Shown: piece by piece, positions 16,113 to 25,505 of the stretch
Numbering within the stretch: position 1 is the stretch's first letter
Layout: each line of letters starts with the position of its first letter
Assembly (NCBI GenBank): GCA_013112725.1
Contig: JABFFZ010000044.1
Location: 1 to 46,778, forward strand
Reading direction: 5' to 3'
DNA length: 46,778 nucleotides
DNA from: Chloroflexota bacterium
GTDB lineage: Bacteria; Chloroflexota; Anaerolineae; Promineifilales; Promineifilaceae
The notes under the pieces: generated by a model
Told to the model about the DNA's origin: nothing
Databases searched by the model: none
The model's input: the letters and a program-made list of their open reading frames with translations, nothing else
Translations under genes and position numbers: made by a program

Positions 16113-18090
16113 CCACCCGCTGCCCATCTACCCAGTTATACACGCCCACTTGCACTGACAGACCATCCTGTGCGGTACGGGGCAAGGTGCGCTGCTCAAC
16201 GATACGAACGCCGGGCGGCCAGTTCGCCATAGGCAGCGCGCCGCGCCAGGTATCCCCATCTGCCTGGGCCACGGGCGGCTGACCGGGCTGGCCCAGATGG
16301 GCGAAGATGGTCAGGTGGGGCGGCAGGGGCACGGCCGTAGACCACACCAACGTCACCTCATATCCCTCAACGGTCTCCACCACCTGCGCCTCATGCAGGC
16401 AAATGTCTTCACCAATGAGGGCGAACGGGCAACCATCAGCCGCACCCGGCTCTAACCGGCCCGCGTATTGCCACTGCCAACGGCCGTCCGCTCCATAACG
16501 CGACACATACACCCCATCCACCTCTGCTGCCAGCGTCGCCAGTTCATCCGGCTGAATAATCACGCCGCGCATATCCACTGCGTAATCGCCGTTCTCCCGT
16601 TCCGCCTGATCCAGCCAGGGCATCGCCTGGGACACTGTTTGCGCCTGCCTACCCGTCCACACCCGCTGAAAATCGGCCAGTTCCACCACCACCGGCGCCA
16701 GCGTCAGCCCCCAATAGCCCACCGGGTACGGCGGGCGCGTGGGGGCATAACGGTCGGGGAAATTGAGGAACAGGTAACGGCCGTCGCCCACCTCATCCAA
16801 CGCCGCCACCGCCGCCCGCAAATGGTCGGTTCCCTGCCGCCACACCCCTTCAAACTGGCGCAGCAGCCAGACGCTTTGCAGCAAAATCAGACCCATCGCC
16901 AGCACACTGCCCACCTGCACCCAGCGCCGTTCGCCCGCGCGCGGCCACAGCGCGCAGCCCCACAACAGGCAGATGCCCATCGCCGGCGCATAGAGCAGCC
17001 GCGCGGCCAACGCCACATAGGCAAAACCGAGGCCCACCAGCATGGGCAATACCGCCGCCAGCGCCCAGGCAAAACCAAACAGCGCCACCCGCCCCCGCCC
17101 GCGCCAGGCGGCCAACCCTAACAAAACGGCTACCATTGCCAGCGCCAAAACCGCCACCACCCACTCAGGCCACACCGCGCCCGGCGCGTACCCTTGCGGC
17201 CGCCCAAACAGGGGAAAAGCGAACCCTTGCAGCACATAAGCCAGGTTACGGCCGTCAAAAAACACCCCGGTAATGCCCGCCTTACGCGGCACAGCCAGCC
17301 AGACCAGCACATAGCCGGCCGCCAGCACCGGGTAAACCAGCGCCCAGGTATACGGCCGTAACCAATCCGCTAAGGACGCGGAGGGTACGAAGGGGGTTCT
17401 CTTTGAACTCTGCGCCTCTGTGCCTCTGTGGTCGGCAGGCATTGCTGATAAACGCCCACCGGCCCACGAGCGCCGCAGCAGCAGTTCATACAAAAGTGGC
17501 ACAACAGCAACGGTGACGCTGCTCTCCTGCGTGGTCAGCGCCAGGATGAAAAAAACAAAACTGGCGATCAGTCCCCAACGGGAGTGGCGTGGTGGGAACA
17601 GGGGGGGTAACGGCCGTGCCCAGAAATAACCCAACCAGGCGACATTCTGCCACACGGCCGTGAGCGGCTGCTGTGGCGCAGCCCAGGCCACTGCCTGGTA
17701 GGCCATCGGGTAAAAAGCAAACAGCGCCGCCACCGCTACGGCCACACCCCGCCCCAAGCCCAACCGGCGGCCGATGGCAAAAGCCAGGGCCACATTCAGC
17801 AAATGGAAGCCCAACTGGAATCCATGCGCTGTTTCAATGGCAAATGTGCCATCGGCGCGGTGGAACAGCCAGAAATAGAGCATGGTCAAGGGGCGGTAAA
17901 ACTGGAAATCAGCGTTGGGCAACAGCGTTTGCCACCACGCCTTGCCCAGGGCGTGGCCAAACCAGAGCGGGTCATCCCAGATGAAACCAAACGCCAACGA
18001 AGAGGCATACAGCAGCACCGTGGCCAGCAGCACGGCCGTCAACGCCAGATACACCCACCGATTTTGCCCTTCAAAAGTCGCCTTCAACAT
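16090..18090 (-). CDS. Large polytopic membrane protein, probable GT-C glycosyltransferase
   Basis: 666 residues with about 11 hydrophobic segments in the first two thirds and a soluble C-terminal third. The first outer loop has FIWDDPLWFGHAL, an acidic pair where GT-C enzymes carry their catalytic Asp, then FQFYRPLTMLYFWLFHR. LGFHLLNVALAFAIGRRLG and QAVAWAAPQQPLTAVW are also typical of oligosaccharide or mannosyl transferases of the DUF2723/PMT type. The C-terminal part (from about residue 500) has a beta-sandwich look with TLVWSTAVPLPPHLTIFAHL, repeated in the two neighbouring genes. A cytoplasmic loop (ADHRGTEAQSSKRTPF) is read from a repeat at 17368-17436. Acceptor and donor unknown. Confidence 0.7.
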   Translation of the reverse strand: MLKATFEGQNRWVYLALTAVLLATVLLYASSLAFGFIWDDPLWFGHALGKAWWQTLLPNADFQFYRPLTMLYFWLFHRADGTFAIETAHGFQLGFHLLNVALAFAIGRRLGLGRGVAVAVAALFAFYPMAYQAVAWAAPQQPLTAVWQNVAWLGYFWARPLPPLFPPRHSRWGLIASFVFFILALTTQESSVTVAVVPLLYELLLRRSWAGGRLSAMPADHRGTEAQSSKRTPFVPSASLADWLRPYTWALVYPVLAAGYVLVWLAVPRKAGITGVFFDGRNLAYVLQGFAFPLFGRPQGYAPGAVWPEWVVAVLALAMVAVLLGLAAWRGRGRVALFGFAWALAAVLPMLVGLGFAYVALAARLLYAPAMGICLLWGCALWPRAGERRWVQVGSVLAMGLILLQSVWLLRQFEGVWRQGTDHLRAAVAALDEVGDGRYLFLNFPDRYAPTRPPYPVGYWGLTLAPVVVELADFQRVWTGRQAQTVSQAMPWLDQAERENGDYAVDMRGVIIQPDELATLAAEVDGVYVSRYGADGRWQWQYAGRLEPGAADGCPFALIGEDICLHEAQVVETVEGYEVTLVWSTAVPLPPHLTIFAHLGQPGQPPVAQADGDTWRGALPMANWPPGVRIVEQRTLPRTAQDGLSVQVGVYNWVDGQRVGEVEVSR
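17368..17436 (-). repeat. CACAGAGGCACAGAGGCGCA-type repeat inside the membrane-protein gene
   Basis: On the minus strand the stretch reads GACCACAGAGGCACAGAGGC then GCAGAGTTCAAAGAGAACC and further to CGCGTCC. It is a widespread intergenic filler type, here in frame inside a gene, coding for a hydrophilic loop. Confidence 0.75.
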
Positions 18091-18104
18091 GTCTCAGAAA
18101 TAGG

Positions 18105-18262
18105 ATCACGGATGAAACGGATAAAACCGATTCTCGCGGATTTTTACATAACCCCTTCGCGCCCACATGGCTTCATGCACCTCCACGTCCTGCGCCGATC
18201 ATCCCGTTCACCGTTCACTGCTAACCATCCGCTGCTAACCGCTCACTGCCCACGGCTCACTT
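18105..18262. repeat. ATCCGT- and TCACTGC-type repeats between two membrane-protein genes
   Basis: GATCACGGATGAAACGGAT and GATTCTCGCGGATTTTTAC (ATCCGTG family) are followed by CACCGTTCACTGCTAACC-type units that run over the end of the next gene. No gene is seen in the 152 bp between the two coding regions. Confidence 0.65.
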
Positions 18263-21230
18263 CGATAAAACCAGGCAGCACCACCCGATCCGTCCCATCG
18301 GCCAGCGTCAGGCGCACGCCGGTAGCCGGATCATACAGGCCCACGGCAATTTGCGCCGGGCCGGTGTAACCCGGTTCGCGAAAGGTAATGGTGTGCGGGT
18401 CGGTGATGTATTCGCCGGTTATCCAGCCGGTGGTAGGGCGGTCGCCGTTTGCCGGGGGGGCATCATGTTGGCCGATGAGACGGCCGTCTGCCGCCAGCAA
18501 ATGCACAAACACCGTATAAGCCGCCGGTACATTGTCACCCACAGCCTGCCAGTACAGCGTCAGGGGGATTGGCTCGCCGGCCATCACCTGAAATGGGGCA
18601 TCAAACCCAACCAGCTGCGCCACATCGCCAAAGGTGGCGCCCAGCGGCATCTGCGGCGTGGGCGGCGTAAAATTGTGGTCAGAAGCGACGATTTCCACCT
18701 GCCCGATGGGAATTTGTTCTCCGTTCAATGTCAACAACAACACGGCCGTACCACTTTCCACCCCCGCCGGAATGGCCAGCGTGTCATGTTCCAACACCAC
18801 TTCACCAGCCCGCCACCGATCTATTGGAAATTGCACCGTAACCGGCGCATCGGCCAATACCTGCCCGTTTTGAACCAGTTGCAGATGAGGATTCAGCGCC
18901 GGTAGTAGTGACGTGGCCTGCCATTCCAGCACCACCCGCAAAAGCTGCCCGCCACCGATCTGCCCACGATCCTGACCGACGGCCGTCAGCCACAGCCCCT
19001 CCGTCACAGCAATGGATGCTGGCAGCCGGGGCAGTTCGGGCGGCAGGGCATAAGGATTTCCGCCGGGCCGGTTGGCGGGCTGCACAGTAATTATTTGTGG
19101 CAAATCAACCATAACACCTTGTGGCTGCCCAACGCTGTTACGCGCTTCAATGGAGCCGGCGGTACGGTCGTTCACACCCAGGCGCACTGTCACCGGCTGT
19201 GGCAGCGTACCCCAGGGTAGCGGCAAAACGTGCGTTGTTGTCACCACTTCACCAGTTGACCACAGTTCGGTTGGACGGCCGTCGCCAGCCACCAACACGT
19301 CATCCCACTGCGCCAGCGGCAGGCCAGCGGCATTCAGCAGTGACAATACGGCCGTGTGACGGTCCGGTGAAGGTTGGTTTAGCTGCCAGCGCAGCGCCAG
19401 GGCCACGGCCGTGTCCGCTGCCGCTCCTGGTTCTGCCCAAAAGCCGGTCAATTGTAGTGGGCCAAACCAGATGTCCAGCGGCGTCCAATCCGGCGCTGCG
19501 GCCGTTCGCTCAATTTCGTAAATTTGCACGATGAGGCCGTCAAACGGCCGTGTCTCCACCAATGACCCCGCCTGTTCCAAAGCAAAGCGCACCACCGCCG
19601 GCCCCTGCGCCAGCCCACTTGCCGCCGACACCAGGGCGATGCGGCGCTGGGGTACGGCCGTCCATTCCGCCAGCCGCGTCCATAAACCGTCGGGATCAGA
19701 CAGGTGGGGCATGACAACGGCCGTGTCGCCCGCATATTCAAATGGAAAGGCCCAGCCAGCGTCAGGCACGATGATCAGGTCTGCGGGAGTTAGCGCCACC
19801 GCCAGATACTCCGCCACACCGCGCATATCATCCTTCGCCATCTGGGGATCAAAAAAGTACAACCTTAACCCCACCAGCGACAAAATCACCAGCAACAAAA
19901 ACAAGACGGCCGCCAACAAACGATCAACGAACCGCAGCACCCGGTTACGCGCCGCCACACCCGGCGCCATCAGATAAGCCGCCAGAGGGATGAAACTGAT
20001 GGCGGCAAAGGCGATGTAACGCGGATGGGAAAAAGAGCGTACCGTCCACACCAGCAGCGCGCCGCTGAGAGGGAGCGCCCATTGGAGAAGGAGACGGGTG
20101 GCAGTAAGCGGAAAGCGGTGAGCAGTGAGTGGTGAGCGGACAGTGATGAGGCGGAGGAGGGTAAGCACGGCCGTGACCACCAGCAGCAGCGCGGACAGTT
20201 CCCAGACGCCAGGGCGGGCCAGGGCGCCGGTCAGGCCAGTGTGGTGAAAGACCCACACTTGCCTGAACAAAAAGTCCAGCGGGGCCGGCTCAGATAGGTA
20301 AGTACCGGCATTGGCTTCGGCTTGCACGGCCGTCCAGTTGCGCAGCACGGCCGTAAACCAAGGTAAACAGACGATCCCCACCACCACTTGTGTCACCACC
20401 AGGCGGCGCAGGTCGCGCCAGCGCCGCTCTTTCAGGAAAGCCAGCAGCAGCCAGCCGCTTACATAGACCACCGGAAACAGCATCACATAATGCAAATGCA
20501 GGGCGAACCATTCGATCAGGGCCAGGGCGAGCCAATAAGAGATGGGAAGATGGGGAGATGGGGAGATGGGCGATTTACTGCCAATCTCCAGTCGCCAATC
20601 TCTAATCTCCCAGGTAATTGCCAACAACGCCAGCGTCGCCAGCGGCAGCAGCGCATACGCCCGCGCTTCCTGAGCGTAGATGACGGAGAGCGGGGAAATG
20701 GTGATGAAGAAGGCAGCAAGAAGAGGAGTGAGCGGTAAGTAGCGAGCAGTGAGCGGTAATCCGTAATCGGTAATCCATAATCCGTAATCGGGCTTCGGGT
20801 TACGGTTTACGGCATACGGGTTACGGAACCAGCGGCGGCAAACGGCATAAACGGCCGCTACTTGCAGCAGGCTGGCGAGGGTAGAGAAGTAACGGCCGCT
20901 AAAGGCATTCAGCCCGGTTAGCGTTGTCCAACCCTTGAGCAGAAGGAAGTAGAGCGGTGGATGGATATTGTTCAGCCGGTCAGCCAGAATCGTGGGTAAG
21001 GGTGAACGCGCTAGATTGAGGCTGATGCCCTCATCCCACCAGATGCTCTGGCTGGCCAGCCCGTGCAGGCGCAGGGCGAAGGCGATGAGGAGCAGAGCGT
21101 AAAGCATAATCCGTAATCGGTAATCCGTAATCAGTAATCCGTAATGGGTGGTCAGTGATCGGTCATCGGACTTCGGCTCACGGTTTACGGCATACGGATG
21201 ACAGCTCACGGGATACGGATAACAGTTCAC
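18243..21230 (-). CDS. GT39-type membrane glycosyltransferase with beta-rich tail and repeat-derived loops
   Basis: 995 residues from GTG 21230, which overlaps the stop of the preceding gene as GTGA. A shorter form would start at ATG 21107, removing about 41 repeat-coded residues. The catalytic acidic motif is SQSIWWDEGISLNLAR in the first outer loop, followed by NNIHPPLYFLLLKGW, as in PMT_2/ArnT enzymes, with about ten further hydrophobic segments. The last 450 residues hold three beta-rich modules; two open with VALRWQLNQPSP- or LTLYWQAVGD-type strands and end with VGLYDPATGVRL. Three cytoplasmic loops (NPYAVNRNPKPDYG, RDWRLEIGSKSPISPSPH, TVRSPLTAHRFPLTA) and the N-terminus are read from short repeats. 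The enzyme should transfer sugars from a lipid carrier at the outer membrane face; target unknown. Confidence 0.8.
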   Translation of the reverse strand: MNCYPYPVSCHPYAVNREPKSDDRSLTTHYGLLITDYRLRIMLYALLLIAFALRLHGLASQSIWWDEGISLNLARSPLPTILADRLNNIHPPLYFLLLKGWTTLTGLNAFSGRYFSTLASLLQVAAVYAVCRRWFRNPYAVNRNPKPDYGLWITDYGLPLTARYLPLTPLLAAFFITISPLSVIYAQEARAYALLPLATLALLAITWEIRDWRLEIGSKSPISPSPHLPISYWLALALIEWFALHLHYVMLFPVVYVSGWLLLAFLKERRWRDLRRLVVTQVVVGIVCLPWFTAVLRNWTAVQAEANAGTYLSEPAPLDFLFRQVWVFHHTGLTGALARPGVWELSALLLVVTAVLTLLRLITVRSPLTAHRFPLTATRLLLQWALPLSGALLVWTVRSFSHPRYIAFAAISFIPLAAYLMAPGVAARNRVLRFVDRLLAAVLFLLLVILSLVGLRLYFFDPQMAKDDMRGVAEYLAVALTPADLIIVPDAGWAFPFEYAGDTAVVMPHLSDPDGLWTRLAEWTAVPQRRIALVSAASGLAQGPAVVRFALEQAGSLVETRPFDGLIVQIYEIERTAAAPDWTPLDIWFGPLQLTGFWAEPGAAADTAVALALRWQLNQPSPDRHTAVLSLLNAAGLPLAQWDDVLVAGDGRPTELWSTGEVVTTTHVLPLPWGTLPQPVTVRLGVNDRTAGSIEARNSVGQPQGVMVDLPQIITVQPANRPGGNPYALPPELPRLPASIAVTEGLWLTAVGQDRGQIGGGQLLRVVLEWQATSLLPALNPHLQLVQNGQVLADAPVTVQFPIDRWRAGEVVLEHDTLAIPAGVESGTAVLLLTLNGEQIPIGQVEIVASDHNFTPPTPQMPLGATFGDVAQLVGFDAPFQVMAGEPIPLTLYWQAVGDNVPAAYTVFVHLLAADGRLIGQHDAPPANGDRPTTGWITGEYITDPHTITFREPGYTGPAQIAVGLYDPATGVRLTLADGTDRVVLPGFIEVSRGQ
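20095..20150 (-). repeat. GTGAGCGG-type repeat in frame inside the 995-residue glycosyltransferase
   Basis: Plus-strand variants of GTAAGCGGAAAGCGGTGAGC and AGTGAGTGGTGAGCGGACAG, read on the minus strand as SPLTAHRFPLTA. Confidence 0.75.
20530..20622 (-). repeat. GATTGG/GGGGAGAT-type repeat in frame inside the 995-residue glycosyltransferase
   Basis: GATGGGGAGATGGGGAGATG and CAATCTCCAGTCGCCAATCT are read on the minus strand as DWRLEIGSKSPISPSPHLPI. Confidence 0.75.
20715..20828 (-). repeat. GTAATCCGTAATC/GGTTTACGG-type repeat in frame inside the 995-residue glycosyltransferase
   Basis: About 110 bp of GAGCGGTAA, ATCCGTAATCGGTAATCC and GGTTACGGTTTACGGCATAC units. The frame is kept and adds a hydrophilic loop NPYAVNRNPKPDYGLWITDY before a membrane span. 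Confidence 0.8.
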
Positions 21231-21235
21231 GGTAC
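21105..21235 (-). repeat. GTAATCCGTAATC-type repeat at the junction of two glycosyltransferase genes
   Basis: Units CGTAATCGGTAATCCGTAAT, then CGGTTTACGGCATACGG-type units, cover the end of one gene and the first 41 codons of the next. They look like the internal repeat at 20715-20828. Confidence 0.8.
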
Positions 21236-24103
21236 GGTCTCCAGGGGGAGGGTGATCTGGTTGTTGGGTTGGCTACGGCCGTCGGCGTCAAACGCAGGCA
21301 GGCGCAGGCCGTTAGCCGGGTAATAAAGGCCAATTGCCAGATGGTAGGGGCCGGGAGGAGCGTCAGCAGGTAACGTTAATGTATGGCTATCGGCGATCAC
21401 CTGCCCGGCCACCCACAAATGGGCAGGCAGACCACCCGGCCACTGATCAGATTGAACCACCATCTGGCCGTTTTCATCCAACAGATGGACAAAGGCAGAG
21501 ACGATCTGGTCTGACTTTTGCGTCACCAGCCAGTAGAGGGTCAGGTTGATCGTTGCCCCGGCAGTGAATGGTGCATTGAGCAATTCTACTCCTTGTAACG
21601 TCATCTGCTCGCCAAAGCGGTCATGGCGGGGCATGGAAACATCTGGCGGCAATACAAATTGCCTGTCCAGGGCAATCACTTCCACCTGTCCGGCTCGAAA
21701 CGCCTTGCCTAACGGTTCGCCGTCAGCGGCTAACGGCCGTACCCACAATTCAACCACCCCACCGGGCATATCGGCGGGAATGGGCACGGCCGTTTTCTCG
21801 TGGATGATTTCGCCGGGCCGCCAGTTGCCGGTGTCAAAACGGCTGAGGGGCTGGCGCATCGTCACGTCCCCCAAAATTACTTCCACGTGCAAGCCAGGTG
21901 GCAGCACATCATCGGCGCGCCAATACAAATCCAGCAGTAAATTATCCCCATTCACCACCGACGGAGGCGGAAAGTCACGCTCGCCCAACAGGCACAGGCC
22001 GCCCCAATCCTGCATCAGGGCGATGGGTGGCTCAAATTGGGTGGCGGAAACGGGTTCTGGTCTTAAGGGCGTTGGCATCGGCCCCACCGGTTGGGTCATA
22101 CCCACAAACGCACCGTCGGCGGCAAGCAGCGGCAATTGTGCCTGTGTGTCGGCGTCAAACAGCGCCACTTCCACCTGATAGGCGGATGGCGGCAGGCCAG
22201 GCGGCAGCGGTAGGCGATACTGAAGAACCGGTGTTGCCGCGGCGGCCCAATGTTCGGGATAGAAATAGACATCGTTGAGCAGAGGTGTTTCCAGTCCGGC
22301 CCAATGTTGCCCGGTTTCATCTACCAGACTGAGTTTGATAATGTAACGGCCGTGCGTCGGCTGCACCAACTGCCATTGCAAGGCAACGTTAACGGCTGTC
22401 GGCGTCGCTTCGGCCTGGGCTGCCAGCAAGGAGATGGCGTCACCAAAACGAACGGGGGAAGATAGCGGCGGGGGTGGGGTGGTCACGGCCATGGGCGTTG
22501 CCCGGAAGATCACGGCCCAATCGTGCCCATTGAGTTGGATGGTGTGAACGGGCGCTGCGCCAGAGACGGGCGGTTCTGGTTGCACATTGCCGCTATCCAA
22601 CGTGGTAATAAAGTAGTCAGCCTGGGGTAGATTGTCTGGCGTCCAGGCCAGAACGCGACCGGGAAAAAAGGGCGCCAGTGCAGGGGACATGCCGGCAACG
22701 GCCGTGCTGTCGGCAGCATCGGGTTGGGCAGCTAACCAATGGGCGGCGGCGCTCGTACCTTCGCCCCAATCCAGTTCCATCACCTGCCGGGCAATGGCCG
22801 TGCCGCCCAGCAGGGGGTTCGCGGCCGTCAACGGATACGGCATCACCCACAGCAGCCAGAATAGCTGGATACCGGCCAACACGAAAACCACAGGCGGCAG
22901 GCGCGTCTTGAGGGGGGGCAGATGCGTCAAACTCAAAGAAGCCACGATAATCAACGCGGGCACGGCGGGCAGGGCATAACGGTCGTATTTTTGGGCGGCC
23001 TGGGTCACGGCCGTGACAAACAGCACCGGCCAGAGAATAAAAATCCAGGTGGGTAACAAGAGCCAGGGGTTATATTCAACCCGTCGCCACAGGGCGCGGG
23101 TGATAAGAAAAATGGCAAGGATGAGGCCACACAATACCACCGGGCTAAGGCGAAAAGCAAGGGTGAACGGGTAAAAAAGCGGGCCAGGGTCATGGGTGAT
23201 CTGGCCCAGAAAGTAAGACGGCCGTAGCGCCTCGCCCGCATGTTCACCAAACGTCCCGGTTAACTGCTGCACCACCGGCAGCGGCGACGCCCACAACGCC
23301 GGGAACAGCGCCACCAACAGCAGCACGCAGGTGGCCAACCAGGACAAGCCCTGCCCTACTATCTGTTTGAACCGAACCATAGAAAGGTTTTCCCGACCCG
23401 TGAACATTGACAAGAAAATAAAAAGCGCCGCAAACGGCGGCAGCAGCAGCGCCGGGCTTTTGCTGAGAATGGCCAGGGCCGCCAACGCGCCGGACAACAC
23501 CGCCCACAGATATGGACGGTGGCCGGTGGTAGCCAGCGCCAGCGTGAGCAGGGACAGGGTAGTAAAAGTGGTCAACAAGCCGTCCACATGCAGCAAGCCA
23601 GACAGCCCCACCAGAAAGGGGTCAAAGGCCAGCAAGAGGGCGATGAGCAGGGCGGGGATACGGCCGTACAGCCGCCCCGCCAGCCAGAAAACAGCTACTA
23701 CGCCCAGACTGTTGACCACCGCCACCAGCAGCCGCGCCCCGGTTAAAAAGGCATAGAGTCGGGGCAGCATGGCCGTGTTTTCCGGGGCGTACCAGGCCAG
23801 ATGGGTAATCCAGTGATAGGTGGGCAGGTCAGACGGCCGTAGGAGCAATTGCCCGCTAACGGCCAGCGCCCCCAGCCAGGTGGTTATCACTCCCGGGTGC
23901 CCGGCGGTGAGCGTATCCGCCCATTGCCCGGCCAACAGCGCCTGCCGGAATTGCACCGAGCGTAACACCCAGACCAACTCGTCGGGCGTTACATAACGGT
24001 CAATGGCCGCCAGGCGAGGCAAAAATGCGGCCAAAAAAAGGGCGCTCCCCCATAACAAGGCGCGTATGTGTGGCCGATTTTCCAACCATTGCCGGTGTGA
24101 CAT
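21227..24103 (-). CDS. Membrane glycosyltransferase (GT39-like) with long beta-rich C-terminal region
   Basis: About 958 residues from ATG 24103 (a GTG at 24142 is possible). The first outer loop holds DRYVTPDELVWVLRSV, the acidic motif of this family, then GHPGVITTWLGALAV. About ten more hydrophobic segments reach to residue 460. The remaining half is soluble with repeated beta modules, for example VALQWQLVQPTHGRYIIKLS, NLLLDLYWRADD and INLTLYWLVTQK, ending GLYYPANGLRLP. These tails recur in the two other glycosyltransferases here, so they may grip the same acceptor. It is read first, before the 995-residue enzyme, as a two-gene unit. Promoter region is shared with the divergent S1 gene. About nine ACGGCCGT copies lie inside. 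Confidence 0.75.
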   Translation of the reverse strand: MSHRQWLENRPHIRALLWGSALFLAAFLPRLAAIDRYVTPDELVWVLRSVQFRQALLAGQWADTLTAGHPGVITTWLGALAVSGQLLLRPSDLPTYHWITHLAWYAPENTAMLPRLYAFLTGARLLVAVVNSLGVVAVFWLAGRLYGRIPALLIALLLAFDPFLVGLSGLLHVDGLLTTFTTLSLLTLALATTGHRPYLWAVLSGALAALAILSKSPALLLPPFAALFIFLSMFTGRENLSMVRFKQIVGQGLSWLATCVLLLVALFPALWASPLPVVQQLTGTFGEHAGEALRPSYFLGQITHDPGPLFYPFTLAFRLSPVVLCGLILAIFLITRALWRRVEYNPWLLLPTWIFILWPVLFVTAVTQAAQKYDRYALPAVPALIIVASLSLTHLPPLKTRLPPVVFVLAGIQLFWLLWVMPYPLTAANPLLGGTAIARQVMELDWGEGTSAAAHWLAAQPDAADSTAVAGMSPALAPFFPGRVLAWTPDNLPQADYFITTLDSGNVQPEPPVSGAAPVHTIQLNGHDWAVIFRATPMAVTTPPPPLSSPVRFGDAISLLAAQAEATPTAVNVALQWQLVQPTHGRYIIKLSLVDETGQHWAGLETPLLNDVYFYPEHWAAAATPVLQYRLPLPPGLPPSAYQVEVALFDADTQAQLPLLAADGAFVGMTQPVGPMPTPLRPEPVSATQFEPPIALMQDWGGLCLLGERDFPPPSVVNGDNLLLDLYWRADDVLPPGLHVEVILGDVTMRQPLSRFDTGNWRPGEIIHEKTAVPIPADMPGGVVELWVRPLAADGEPLGKAFRAGQVEVIALDRQFVLPPDVSMPRHDRFGEQMTLQGVELLNAPFTAGATINLTLYWLVTQKSDQIVSAFVHLLDENGQMVVQSDQWPGGLPAHLWVAGQVIADSHTLTLPADAPPGPYHLAIGLYYPANGLRLPAFDADGRSQPNNQITLPLETVP

Positions 24104-24178
24104 GAAGGCCAATAATAACCTATCGCTTTGGGGCACGCACACGGCCGTATGAATTGTATTAGCGGCCCAATTGTATTA

Positions 24179-24206
24179 TTGCCAACATGCCTGAACCCAG
24201 TATAAT
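24179..24206 (+). promoter_or_regulatory. Promoter of the S1-domain gene
   Basis: TTGCCA (24179-24184), 16 bases, TATAAT (24201-24206), about 28 bases before the start codon. The best sigma-70-type promoter in the window. Confidence 0.7.
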
Positions 24207-24233
24207 CGAGACAAAAGTGTAATGTCATAAAGG

Positions 24234-25403
24234 ATGGGAAGAAAGAATTTGGTTAATGAATTAACCTACACAGAAAGTGAAGCAGGCCACCCCATGGATT
24301 TTTTGTTGGGTGAGGATTTTAACCTGCCCGCAGTCGGGGAAACTCGGAAAGGATGGGTGGTGGCGCACCGGAATAACGAGATATTGGTGGATATTGGCGC
24401 CAAGTCAGAAGGGATCATCCCCATGGCGGAGGTGCAGACATTGGACGCCAATACCCGCGACCGGTTGGCCGTTGGCAACGAAGTACATGTCTATGTTGTG
24501 TCTCTGGAAGACGAGCAGGGAAACCTGATTGTGTCGTTCACAAAGGCAGTGGAATACCAGGACTGGTCAAACATGGAACACTGCTTACGCGCCAAAGAGG
24601 CATGTCAAGGGCAGATTGCCGGGTACAACAAAGGCGGGCTGCTGGTGCAAATTGGGCAATTGCGTGGTTTTGTGCCCAAATCCCAATTTAGCCGGGAGCG
24701 GCAGCAAGCGGTGCAGCAAAGCCCAGGCGCTTTACAAAAATCGGTGGGACAGCCGATTACCGTGAAAGTAGTAGAAGTGGATGCGGAAAGAAATCGCCTC
24801 ATCTTGTCTGAAAAGGATGCCGCCTCAGAAATACGCCAGGGCAAACGAACCAAATTGCTATCGGAAATAAAAGAGGGAGATGTGTTCAACGGCCGTGTCA
24901 TTAACATTGCCAACTTTGGCGCTTTTGTGGACATTGGCGGGCTGGAGGGGCTGATTCATCTGTCCGAGATTAGCTGGAAACGCATTAACAACCCTAATGA
25001 ACTGCTAAAAACAGGCCAGGAAGTGAAAGTCCAGGTTCTCTCCATTGACCAGGAAAAAGAACGGCTGGCATTGAGCATGAAAAGATTGCAGCCTGATCCC
25101 TGGACGACCATTGACGAGCATTATCAGGTGGGTCAGCTTTTTGATGCCACACTGACCAAACTGGCCCCCTATGGCGCTTTTGCCCGGCTGCATGATGATT
25201 ACCAACTGGAAGGCTTAATACACATTTCGGAAATTTCAGAAACACATGTCACCCATCCACGTGACATTGTAAAAGTAGGTCAGGTAGTATCGGTTCGTAT
25301 TATTCGTATTGACGCGGAACAGCGACAGCTTGGTCTGAGCATCAGGCAAGTCGTCTCTCCAAAATTCGTCGAGTCTGACCTGGCTTTGATCAGTGACCAG
25401 TAA
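24234..25403 (+). CDS. Four-S1-domain RNA-binding protein (ribosomal protein bS1-like)
   Basis: 389 residues with four S1 (OB-fold) domains at about 34-103, 120-190, 209-278 and 296-366. Typical segments are GWVVAHRNNEILVDIGAKSE, GQIAGYNKGGLLVQIGQLRG, GRVINIANFGAFVDIGGLEG and ATLTKLAPYGAFARL. Domains 3 and 4 carry the full GLIHLSEISW / GLIHISEIS motif. Such proteins bind mRNA at the ribosome; shorter bS1 forms are usual outside Proteobacteria. ATG 24234 has no well-spaced ribosome site. TTG 24249 behind GGGAAGAAAG is an alternative start. Read alone from its own promoter, divergent from the glycosyltransferase pair. Confidence 0.85.
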   Translation: MGRKNLVNELTYTESEAGHPMDFLLGEDFNLPAVGETRKGWVVAHRNNEILVDIGAKSEGIIPMAEVQTLDANTRDRLAVGNEVHVYVVSLEDEQGNLIVSFTKAVEYQDWSNMEHCLRAKEACQGQIAGYNKGGLLVQIGQLRGFVPKSQFSRERQQAVQQSPGALQKSVGQPITVKVVEVDAERNRLILSEKDAASEIRQGKRTKLLSEIKEGDVFNGRVINIANFGAFVDIGGLEGLIHLSEISWKRINNPNELLKTGQEVKVQVLSIDQEKERLALSMKRLQPDPWTTIDEHYQVGQLFDATLTKLAPYGAFARLHDDYQLEGLIHISEISETHVTHPRDIVKVGQVVSVRIIRIDAEQRQLGLSIRQVVSPKFVESDLALISDQ

Positions 25404-25464
25404 TCGGTGAACGGTAATCGGTAACCAATTACGGATTACCGATTACGGATTACGGATTACTGAT
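25392..25464 (+). repeat. GGTAATCGGT / ATTACGGATTACCG repeats between the S1 and clpC genes
   Basis: Units of GTAATCGGTGAACGGTAATC pass into ATTACGGATTACCGATTACG, so the stretch is also an imperfect inverted repeat. It starts inside the last codons of the S1 gene (…LISDQ). Confidence 0.75.
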
Positions 25465-25505
25465 AAGCGGGCGAAGAACGACGAACCAAACCGAGGTAAA
25501 CACCG

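Noticed and set aside
17368..17436. Frameshift or assembly error in the 666-residue membrane protein
   Set aside because: The repeat is a multiple of three in effect and the frame stays open on both sides with matching membrane topology, so it is a true in-frame insertion.
21105..21235. Regularly repeated GTAATCC words as a CRISPR array
   Set aside because: Units are 7-10 bases, variable and without unique spacers of constant length; no cas genes are present.
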